Below, piece after piece: positions 22,458 through 31,937 of a DNA stretch of 49,312 nucleotides (position 1 is its first letter; each line of letters opens with the position of its first letter). The stretch spans positions 1 to 49,312 of the forward strand of contig JAKSYS010000481.1 of NCBI GenBank assembly GCA_022925895.1, in the 5' to 3' direction. A model generated the notes under the pieces. That model was not told the origin of the DNA, made no database searches, and saw only the letters and a list, made by a program, of their open reading frames with translations. The stretch is from Fragilaria crotonensis (Eukaryota; Bacillariophyta; Fragilariophyceae; Fragilariales; Fragilariaceae). Both the position numbers and the translations under genes were made by a program.

Positions 22458-22515
22458 AGCTTTGAACTGCAATGCTTCACTTCTTACCTTCCCATAAAGA
22501 AAATGAGATGACGGG
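22458..22515. repeat. 58-bp direct repeat, right copy
   Basis: Matches 20813-20870 except for T instead of C at 22495. On the minus strand it contains GGAAGGTAAGAAG, which resembles a splice donor, in line with its having been part of a minus-strand gene. Confidence 0.9.
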
Positions 22516-22786
22516 ATATGGCGATAAAGATGGTGAGTAGCAAATAGCTTACGACTTCTTCTTCTAGGACGACATGCATTCGGAGTTCTTCCATTGTTTG
22601 ACTAGCTACTATGACCTCCGAGTACTTGAGGTAGCAATCTGTGAGCACCAAGTATTTATCAGTTGTCATTGTCTGATTTCCATTGTTACAAGATCTTTCA
22701 TTGCACAGAAACATTTCAACAAGCAATGTACTTGTAGCAACTGCTGGTACATTTGCACTTGCAACTGTGCTTTGAAAGACCTTCAA
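22484..22786 (-). pseudogene. Upstream part of the decayed minus-strand gene
   Basis: A 100-codon minus-strand frame containing TTDKYLVLTDCYLKYSEVIV and ending inside the right 58-bp repeat. Reading through the repeat into its twin at 20870 leads back to the decayed gene at 20520-19351. This fits one ancestral gene split by the RNase H insertion. Family unknown. Confidence 0.35.
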
Positions 22787-23366
22787 GGCAGAATCATGAA
22801 AGTTGAGGAATGCCCAGTATTGGTTGATGTGGAAAAATCCCCACTAGAAAGCAAAGGCTAGAGATTGTCTGACACTTCCTTCAGGTGCACCTTTCAAAAT
22901 TGAAGATGACAAGGCATCATCAACAGCACCCAGAAGTCTTGCTTGAATGCTCAAACTGTTCTTGTTATTATTGCAATTAATTCCTTCAAGCTAGGCAATG
23001 GTTTGGCCCAGCTGTTGACTTGCAATCACATTTGAGTGGATCAAAGCAACAAGGCATTTGTCAACAAGTCCTTGTCTTCATTGCTGCTGCTGTTGCTACA
23101 AGTATTCCTACTACTAGAATCCAATGAGACTATCGATCATCAAGAATCTCATCCATGAGCAAAAAGCATGTTGTTGCCTCGTGAGGCAATGGCGCTCCAG
23201 AAATTACGTCCGTCGTCTTGTCATGTCGACGTTGTCACACGATTAGTGATATGATTGAAGGTCAAATCGGAGCCATAAAACAATATTTGGCATAGTACTA
23301 CTAAATCACGATCTTCGATCTTCTGATCCTTCCGTGCGCAGTGCGCAGTACAAATTCGGAATCTTA
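22787..23366. other. Intergenic region without a recognisable gene
   Basis: Probably more of the decayed minus-strand unit. No frame or RNA is supported. It ends at the TTA target duplication of the MITE. Confidence 0.35.
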
Positions 23367-24147
23367 GAGCATTCTCTATGGAGGGGTATATTTGAGTAAA
23401 TTTCAACTTTTTTTCATAAAAGCATTCTCTATGAGGGGGTATATTTGACATTTAGGGGGGGTCACAAATATACCCCCCCTGGTCAGATTTCGAAAATCTG
23501 GCCAGATTTTCGAAATCTGACCCCTAGGTATATTTGGGGGGTACATCGTTGCATTTCTCATTCCTCGTGTCAAACTGCGCGTCATCCACTCGAAACCCTC
23601 CTAGTCACACTTCATACTCCTGTTGATACCAGCCAAATCACCACGCCTGGAACTCCGACATCACCTTCGTCTCGACGCTCTCCCCGAAGCAACAAGACGA
23701 AGGCGTCATGTACTAGTATTACTATCATACTACCGGTAGCGCCAACAGTGAATCGGATGCTGTCGGATGAACTCCAACGACACATCCGCCTCGACGCTCT
23801 CCCCAAAACAAGAAGACGGCACGTACCAGTGAAAACAGCGCATCAGACGCTGTCGAACGAACTCCGACATCAACTAGTCTGCCTCAACGCGCTCCCCGAA
23901 GCAAAAAAAGGCACGTAGCCACTGTATGTGTTGTTTTTGTTGTCGGCTCTACGACTTCTCGTCACTTCAATGATGAGATGATGAGACTCGAGAAGTCTGC
24001 CGGGTAGTGTAGGAAAAGACCAGTACGTCAGTAGAAAAGGGGGTCAACGATAGAGAATGCTCAATTTTTCATTTTTTAAAAAGGGTATATTCATCTGACC
24101 CTAGGGTCAGATTTTTGACGTACCCCCCTCAACCATAGAGAATGCTC
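23367..24147. mobile_element. PIF/Harbinger-like MITE, 781 bp
   Basis: Perfect 15-bp terminal inverted repeats GAGCATTCTCTATGG (23367-23381) and its complement (24133-24147) are flanked by TTA at 23364-23366 and 24148-24150. A 3-bp TTA duplication is the hallmark of the PIF/Harbinger superfamily. A second copy of the terminus lies inside at about 23422-23450, so one element may be nested in another. The interior holds a 42-bp perfect palindrome (23481-23522) and three diverged repeats of a CTCGACGCTCTCCCC-type motif (about 23670-23900). No transposase is present. Confidence 0.8.
23481..23522. repeat. 42-bp perfect palindrome inside the MITE
   Basis: Each arm is GGTCAGATTTCGAAAATCTGG or its exact complement, with no spacer. 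Beyond it, AAATATACC and GGTATATTT extend the hairpin imperfectly to about 80 bp. Confidence 0.95.
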
Positions 24148-24335
24148 TTACCTGACAATCATAAAGTCGCTTAGGAATCTTTGTTTTGTTTTTGTTTCAT
24201 TTTGCCCTGCTATGGGCTTCGTACTTCGTATGACATATAGTAGACTATTTCTACTCGCAGCACGATGTGAATGATATACCGATATACGCATATAGACGAC
24301 ATAGCCTAGCACCCTGTCAACTGTCAACTCTCCCA

Positions 24336-27300
24336 TTTTACTTAGAACGAACCGGTTCACAGAAGTGTCCATCCGGTACTAACATGCACGATCGATTCCA
24401 TCTAGAGTTAAGGATTTAATTCGTGGAGTCACGTTCGGTTTCTCCAGAAAACAGTCCCACAAAAAGCTCGAACCCGAACTCCATTGCGTGTCAAGAAAGG
24501 TATCGTCTATTCGGTTATCCCACGTTTATCCGAGACAAATCCGCCCACCGGCTCGCATCCCATCACATTTTACTATTTTTTTTATTGAGAAAGAAAAACG
24601 AGCACAATGGCAGACGACTTGGAAAAGGGACAAGAGCCGCCGCCTCAGCAGCAGGAGCCTGAACAGGTGGAGCTGGACCAAAGGAAGCGTCGTCGTACCT
24701 TCGGCATTGTCATTTTGGTTTTGCTTGTCATTGGACTGATTGTTGGTCTTGTGGTCGGTCTCACTCGTCCCAGCAGCAATGAGTCATCGTCTTCTGCTTC
24801 GCTTGCTCAGGGACAAGGCGATGGCAGCAATAGCAGTCCATCCGAGCCAAGTCCGAGCCCCCCTTCTAGCACTTCAGACGAAACTGAAGATGATACTGCA
24901 TCGGAGACCACCGCCCGTGTCAAGTTCCAGTCGTCTGGCAGGGCCTTCAATGTCACCATGGATCTTCTCTCACCCGACGTACTTGAAGGATACGACAACG
25001 AGGATGACCTCAAGGCTGATCTTGCTGAGGCAGTGAAATTTTTCATCAACGGGTTCATCGAGGATCAAATTCAGTACGGCCGCTACACATATATTTACGA
25101 AGGACCAATGATGGATGTGGGTGCAGTTGCAGAGGGTGATGAAGCAACTGCAGATAACGCGGCAAGTGCTGGCCCACCTGGCGCCGGAGGAAGGGGCGAA
25201 TCGGCTGCAGGAGCAACAGACTTTGAAACCAACAACCAGGTCGACGGCGTGGATGAGGCTGACATGGTCAAATCAGATGGTACCTACGTCTATGCAGTCT
25301 ACGGCGATGCAGTAGTGGTTTGGGAAGCTGCCACCGGTGCGTACGTTACCAACTACACCTTACCGCCAATTGCAGAATCCAACGTGAGAGCCAGAGAATT
25401 GGAGATGGCTGCCAATGCTTCCAGTGGTAGCATGGGTATGGGTGGTGGCAATGCTTTCAACCGTAGCACGGGGATGGGTGATGGCTATGCCACTGACGGC
25501 AGCATGGGCATGGGTGATGCCATGATGCCATGGATTCCCAAGCCATGGATTACAGGACTGTCGCTCGAGAATGACAATCTCATCCTCTACGTCAGTGGCT
25601 ATGGTCCTGAAGTTGTTGCGGAGAAAAACATCACATCTGCCTGCTCGTACGATGCGTATGCAACAAGAGTCATGGTCTTCGGCACAACGCCACCATTGAC
25701 ATTGAAATCGGTGAAAGATGTCCACGGGTCTTTCCGAGATGCACGTGCCATTGGAGATGACATCTACCTTGTGACAACCTGTGGCTTTGACTTCTATTCC
25801 ATAGTGGAACCATTGTACATTATGAACGATGCATTTGTCAACTTGACGGACAGCAATTATCGAGCGGCTGCCGCTAAAAAGGCCGAGCCGCTCGTTGATG
25901 GCTTTGTGGAGTTGATGATCAAGGACATCAACGCCCATGGACCATCCAAGATTCCAAAGATTTCGCTCTGGGGCACTCAGTACGGAAACAACACTGCCGT
26001 TGTGGAGCAGGCCAACGCTGGCGGTGCCATCCAAGCGTATACTAGTTTGATTTCCTTTTCGGTTGCCGATGTGGTCGAAGGAGATGACATTGAGCTATCT
26101 AGTGCAGGTGCACTTACTCCATCCAGTTGGGGGTACACTTACACCATTGACGGGTGGGTTGTATTTGCAGCCCAGGGATGGGAGTGGAACCGTGATTTGG
26201 GAGGAACCAGTCAAAGCACCTACTTGCTGGGCTTTAGCATCGACGGAACAACCGCGTCCCCTGCAATCATCGGTTCGTTCCCTGGTTACATCCTCAACCA
26301 ATACTCCCTCAGCATATATGATGGTTACCTTCGAGTCGCAACTACAATCCAGTCCTGGTTTTCGGATGTGGTCGAACCAACCCCTGTTGATTCCAACAGT
26401 ACCGTTGGCGATTCGACGGGATCAACAAACGTCACGGGCGCAACAACGTCGACGAACGCAACAAACTCCACTGATGGCGGCACGGTATCCGCTCCAGGCG
26501 GTTTCGCGTGGCCTGTACCTCTTTCCATTACTCAGAACCAAGTGATCATCTTGAAGCTTCCTACTGCGGAAGGCGAACTGTTGGAGGAAGTTTCTCGCAT
26601 CTCCGATCTTGGCACGGAGGGCGAAAGCATCACGGCTATCAACTACTTTGGACGCATTGCATACGCTGGTGAGTTTAACGATTCTGTCGCGTGTTTTGTC
26701 GTGCTCGCATTTTCAATAACGTTAAACTTGTTCTACTCTTTCAGTCACCTTCCTCCAAACTGATCCGTTCTATGTGCTCGATTTGAACCCATCTGACCCG
26801 TCTGTCCTTGGCGAGTTGGTGATCACCGGATTCTCTTCCTACATCCACTCAATCAACGAAAACAACACCTTGCTGGTTGGAGTCGGGGAGGAAGCCGACG
26901 AGAACGGCACAGTCCTCGGAGTCAAGATTTCCCTCTTCGACGCGACGAAACCCGCCTCTCCAAAAGAAATCCAGAGCGCTGCTGTGGAGACCGATGCGAA
27001 CTCCTGGTCATACACCGATGCCTCGTTCGATTACAAGGCATTCCGCTGGTTGAGTCTCGGAGATGGAGTGGGCCTTGTGATTCTTCCGGTCCGCATTGAC
27101 ACTTGGGACCCAGACCGGCACTGCATCAACTGCCGGAAACTTTGATGGCTTTTTCGTGTACGATGTCTCCCGCGATGGCATTAGCTTGCGGTTCAAGATT
27201 TCTCATGTCGATTCGGCAGACTTTTATGGATGCTACTCCGATGCATATTTGCCCCAGAGAAGTTTTGTCTTTAATGGAAATGTGACAACACTCAAGGGTC

Positions 27301-27538
27301 ACTCAGTGGTGTCTACGGACCTTGACACTGGCAATCAAGGGTGGAAGTTTGATTTGCCAAAGCCCGCCAACCCGAATTACTGCGTCATGTGGTAATATTC
27401 TATTCCAGGATCAAGCTACGCGCCCCCGTTAGGGTTGCATTGACTTGTGGAGAACCTCTATGGTAGTCGATGCATCAGGAAATACGTGCGACTTCATCAG
27501 CAAACCCAATGAGACTTATTATACACGGACTGTCATAG
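24336..27538 (+). repeat. Segmental duplication, copy 2 (beta-propeller unit)
   Basis: Partner of 15211-18270. The upstream regions share runs such as CACAAAAAGCTCGAACCCGAA and AAGGATTTAATTCGTG. The downstream region is also shared for about 140 bp past the stop. Confidence 0.9.
24607..27395 (+). CDS. Membrane-anchored beta-propeller-domain protein, copy 2
   Basis: The better-preserved paralogue of the gene at 15478. Exons are 24607-26668 and 26745-27395, with a 76-nt GT-AG intron at the same place and of the same length as in copy 1. The only frame problem is an extra G in the run at 27105-27107, where copy 1 reads GACACTTGGACCCAG. Removing it gives 903 aa. It has a basic KRRR stretch, a single membrane helix at about residues 31-53, a Ser/Pro-rich stalk and the signature NNQVDGVDEADMVKSDG. 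It also has a Gly/Met-rich insert (about 25430-25525, repeats of the type SMGMGDG) that copy 1 lacks. Predicted to face the secretory lumen or cell surface. A rhodanese gene follows 605 bp downstream. Confidence 0.88.
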
Positions 27539-28000
27539 CTTAATTGAGCTAAAATGTTCTTTTGCTTAGGTCACTGTATCTGATCGATTAAAGCATCGGA
27601 TTCATGATGATTACGGTATACTGTCGCATCATACTTCAGTAGGGATCACTGCTTACTGCTTAGCGAAGCAGCCGGCCCGAGGCCCGAGTAATAATCGGGC
27701 ACCAGGTTCTATACTTGGAACACTCTCTCTCCAGTTTCCACTTAACTCGAGTAGTCGGAGTACTCTAGGACTGGTAGTACGAGTATGCGGATACACTAGT
27801 ACTGGAGTACCAGGTTCTTGGAGTACGGGTACGTATTGCAATCAAGCCCAAAAAGAGGATTCTACCGTACTCATTGTTTATCCTTTATCCTATCCCCCGC
27901 GTACTTTGACGTTCTTTCTGCAAGAATCTTTCCCTCGGTTGCTGTTGGTGCTCGATCTCCCACTTCTACTCCATCACACTCACATTCTTTTCGATTCAAC
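27539..28000. other. GTAC-rich intergenic region upstream of rhodanese gene 1
   Basis: Between about 27740 and 27840 the words AGTAC, GTACT and TACTAG are dense (for example ACACTAGTACTGGAGTACC). The AGTAC words are absent from the 60 bp just before the ATG. Confidence 0.4.
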
Positions 28001-28381
28001 ATGTCTTCTGGCCGCAAACCGGGTGTGGCGAGTGCTGCTGAATTGCAAGAATTCATTGCAGCAGCCGGCGACAAACTCATCATTGCCGATGTCCGCAATC
28101 CAAATTATGACGTGGAACCTGGGGACGCGAAATCTATCTCTCTATCCCCACTTCCCACTCCCGAGACTCGACCCCGGGCGCAGCTACTGACCTTTGATCG
28201 AAACACCAATACCATGCCCCTGCCGGATGTTGATGAGGATACCTATATCATTACTCACTGCGGAGCCGGATCACGAGGAAACGAGGCTAAGAAATTCTTG
28301 GAGCAGCATGGGTTTAAGAATGTCATCAATGGAGGTGGACCGAAGGAGAAGGAGCTCTGGGCGCTTTATGGTGACAAGTAA
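28001..28381 (+). CDS. Single-domain rhodanese-like protein, paralogue 1
   Basis: 126 aa in an unbroken frame starting MSSGRKPGVASAAELQEF. A rhodanese fold with the active-site loop HCGAGSRG, where the Cys would carry the persulfide, followed by EAKKFLEQHGFKNVINGGGP. Rhodaneses transfer sulfane sulfur from thiosulfate or a protein persulfide to an acceptor. The true substrate here is unknown. There is no signal peptide or membrane segment, so it is probably cytosolic. An in-frame extension upstream to about 27818 exists, but its sequence is not shared with the paralogues, while the chosen ATG is. Two close paralogues (45183 and 46441) and a relic (18411) lie in this window, with flanking homology after the stop as well. 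Confidence 0.88.
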   Translation: MSSGRKPGVASAAELQEFIAAAGDKLIIADVRNPNYDVEPGDAKSISLSPLPTPETRPRAQLLTFDRNTNTMPLPDVDEDTYIITHCGAGSRGNEAKKFLEQHGFKNVINGGGPKEKELWALYGDK

Positions 28382-31360
28382 ACTATAAAAGCGTGCTCTG
28401 CAATCTGGAATCCAGCTGTTGTTGTCCTCGGACTACCGGTAGGTTGTGTGTCGGGCTTACGCTATCAATGTGATGTTGTCGTTTTCGTGACTGTCGTCGA
28501 ATCTTGGAAGGTATCGATTCGTGCAAACTGCGAATCCTTTTAAGGTATACACCGTGTGTATACAAGTGGACATCTTTGAGTACGTGCAGTACGAGCACCG
28601 AGACAAGGAGCGGTGCCGTATTTCCATTTCCAATCTCACACGGATGGAAAGGGAAACGCCTCGGTTGCATGTTGCGCTCGTAATGGCTTAATCTGTCGCG
28701 CTATGTTAAGCACTACTATCGGTAGTAGGTCTAATACCAGCAGGTGATAACTAAACTTTGCTTCCATGGTCTCAAAAAGAAAATAGGATAGTTGATGCCG
28801 ATGATTGATGCTGCATGGACGATGGGCACAAAGTGACTTATTGGTGGTACTTCACACTGTTTGGCCTAAGTGGCAGATGTACACGAATACAAATGGTGAG
28901 GCACAAGTACGCTGGTCTCCTCGTGGTAGGGAAAATGGAATCCACTCCAGGATTCGTGAAGAATGTTTCCCAGTGTTGGTTAGGGTGGTTTTCTTATGTT
29001 AACTCTGCATTCATTTGGCTATAAACATCAATTTCCAAACTTGACCGACCTTGTTGGTACAGTGAAAGGTTGCATGCTTTGAAGGTGAATGCTCAATGCA
29101 TGATGGTCACAAGGTTTGAATATATTTGCTTAAGATATCAACGTCCAAGGAGTCTTCAATGAGAACAGATGTTGCAGGGAGGCTATAACAGAACTGTATA
29201 ACATCATTTTTGAGTGTTATAATATTAGCCTACCCTTTCGTGAAAAATGGATGGGGTTCATAAAGGCGGCCCCTCATTGATGAACTGGTTGTAGAACACT
29301 GCTTGCCTGCATTCGTCACCATCATGAACATCACAGATGCAATTCGACTTTGTAAACTGTATGGTCTTGGTCCTCTTGCAGGCAAGAATCTCAGCTGCTG
29401 CCTGGCTTCTGTTGTACGTCAACATTTATCACTCATCATCACCGATCATACCATACATCACCTCATTATGTTTTTCACTTTACCCTACAAACCGAGTACT
29501 ACCACAGCCCTATGCCGAAATGGTTTGGTTAAAAGTTAAACACGAATCAACGTTACTAAAAACACTTTGTTAAAAGAACCTCCATCAGCCTCCAGCCCTT
29601 TCGGTTTTGCCAATGTAGGCATCATACCTGTAGATGGACATGGGCGTACCTGTACTCTGTAGCTACTAGTAGAGAGCTATAGTAATCTGTAACGTTCAAA
29701 TGTGTATGGCTGGTTTCACCATCAACACTCCCGAGGTAAGATGTGGTACAAATCCTACGGTTGTTCAATAAGTTCGATAGTAGACGTCACCAAACTTTCC
29801 TGCGATTTGTTGTTGCGATTGCATAGTGTGTGTGAGATCGATGCACCGTTGTTTCACATTGGCGGTCGTTGTCACAATGGATTGCTCAATCGTTATAGCA
29901 TGCTTTATTGCATTCCATCGATAAGGTTGCCTTGAACAAGAAATGGTTGAAGTTGTGTGCGTTGACCTTTTTCTGAAATCATTCGACCTCTGAGTGCAAG
30001 AGTTCCTGTTGCTTAGCAGTGTTCACGATTGCTTCCGCATGACAAGTTCTTGGATTTGTTCCTGACGCGGCTAGTTTCAAGAGCTGTTGACCTATGATAT
30101 CATGCATGCCTGTAATGTAAGCAGCTCGTGCGAATGCATTGGTCCGTTACGTTCTTGCCGCAACAAACTTCTGAACCCTCATTCCTCTGAAGAATTGGGA
30201 AGTAGATGTGTGTTGCACAAGCATTTGCTGTCGTGATCATGTGATCGCAACCGCAGTTTCCTCGGATGGATGAGGGGAATATGCTCTTGAATTGTGGATT
30301 ATGTAGATGTGTGGTGTTCCGTTCTTAGCATCATCTTGTTGTTCGTGGTGATAACGAACGCGCAAATTATTCAACATGCGAGGAGGTGGAGTATGTTGGT
30401 ACAGAAATCACTGCGCAACTGTATCTTCTACTGCTGCTCGATTGATTTAAGGCTAATGCTGTCACTGCCAAACTCTTCAGCGCGTCCACAACACAAAGGA
30501 AGATCTTTGGCGTGGACTTTGCTTACTACAATGCCTTCATCACCCACACTTCCCACTATCACTTGGTACTAGCGGATAAGATCGATGGTGATTTTATGCC
30601 TCGTATCGATGGGGGGGGATGTATGGTGTGCTTGCTCGCTTCCTCTTCACGGGATATTTCCCATGATAAGGAATGAGAAGTGCATGATAAGTATTGCGAC
30701 GGTGGAGAAGCAGTCCATCATGATCCCTCGTCAACGCCGGTGCAGCCCTTCTTATTTCCGGTTGCGCTGCTCAAGTTCGATGCGCATACGATGATTTAAA
30801 GTGCTAATTCAACTAGTACTACGCATCTTTAGTTGTTTGATTAATAAGACTGTCCTTTTCTACAAAAGGTACGGTGCACTTGACGTATCCATGCAACACT
30901 GCTGCATTCTCGTGCTCGTTACTGTGAGCTTGTTGTCACATGCAGCAGCCAGTAGCAAACACCTTGTCGTGACTGCCACCAACCGTACTCGCCCTTCTTG
31001 TCCACAACTTGCACAATAAGTGTGTGTGGTTTAATCTTCTTTGCAAAGTTGACTTATGCATCTGCCTTGCTGATGATACCTGCCTTTGCCAACGCTGCAA
31101 CCCATGTCATGGACGGTGGTTATCAATTGCACAGTCTGTTCCTAAGTCTTGGAACAATTCAGCACAAAAATTGACGATGACTTGTATGGTCTATACATCC
31201 AACGGACTCACTAGTTCATTCTCACAGCAGAGGAGGAAACAGAGAGATATCTCATTGTGCTAGTTGCTTCCTCGGTCGTTGAAACGGAGTATCAGCACAA
31301 TCTTCATGACGCATGTGCCGCACCTTGTATCATCGAAATTTGAGAGGCAAGACTTTTGAG
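28382..31360. other. Gene-poor region with decayed fragments
   Basis: The first ~330 bp after rhodanese gene 1 are shared with the regions after genes 2 and 3 (for example GTCGAATCTTGG near 28496 and 45661). Beyond that I can support no intact gene. Weak coding-like pieces occur, one of which (30446-30676) is listed separately. Confidence 0.4.
30446..30676 (+). pseudogene. Protein-like fragment, possibly from a transposon
   Basis: An open frame of 76 codons between two stops without a start codon. It contains RKIFGVDFAYYNAFITHTSH and YHLVLADKIDGDFMPRIDGG, which read as real protein. I cannot name the family, and its neighbours give no help. Confidence 0.3.
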
Positions 31361-31433
31361 ATAGCCTGACTCACTCATACCTCTCGATTTCTAAGTCAAT
31401 GATAAATACAACGGTTTGGGTGAGTCAGGCTAT
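31361..31433. repeat. Inverted repeat, 14-bp perfect arms
   Basis: ATAGCCTGACTCAC (31361-31374) is complementary to 31420-31433. The next seven bases pair at five positions, giving a 21-bp imperfect stem with a loop of about 31 nt. It lies about 180 bp outside the left LTR of element A. I see no flanking duplication. Confidence 0.8.
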
Positions 31434-31609
31434 GGCTACAAGTGCAATGATTCCGAACGCGTTCAATCTCATCGTCGAGGCTCTTGCTTTCATCGAGTAA
31501 AATTGTGTGCTTCGTCGGCTCGGAAGACAAATTGTACTTAAGAGAATACTTCCCGCTGTACAAAACGTATTAAGGTCTACCTCAGGATTCTCGAAGGTGA
31601 AACCAGCCA

Positions 31610-31776
31610 TACGTAACGGCCGTCTCTTACCTTGGATAAGACGAGATAAACGATAAAGCAGTAACACGAGAGGCGTACGAAAGTAGTAAACGATAAACTT
31701 GTGTCTACGTCTGCTCAAGTCTCTGGTTACTACCGTACTAGCGGTTTCCGTACCGTATCGTCCGTATTCAAACGGT
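31610..31776 (-). repeat. Element A 3' LTR (167 bp)
   Basis: Identical over its whole length to 38098-38264 at an offset of 6,488 bp. Beyond 31610 and 31776 the two copies diverge at once. Confidence 0.9.
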
Positions 31777-31937
31777 CCCCGTAAATCATGAATTCGCCTC
31801 GTGACAGAATGATTTATCCCACGTTCCACCTTGTCCTCAAAACGACCTGGTATTAAAGCCCGCGGACTGTTATCCGCTCCAGGGGGTAAACAACCTCGCC
31901 CATGCAACGGTCGATAACCCAGGGCATGCCCTTCTTC
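31777..31937 (-). other. Element A 3' untranslated segment with polypurine-like tract
   Basis: This lies between the pol stop and the 3' LTR. On the minus strand it ends TTTACGGGG immediately before the LTR, a short G-rich tract that could prime plus-strand synthesis. Confidence 0.5.

Noticed and set aside
31425-31907. A 160-codon minus-strand frame spanning the left LTR of element A
   Set aside because: It runs through a non-coding LTR, and its twin at the other LTR has a different continuation. A chance frame.
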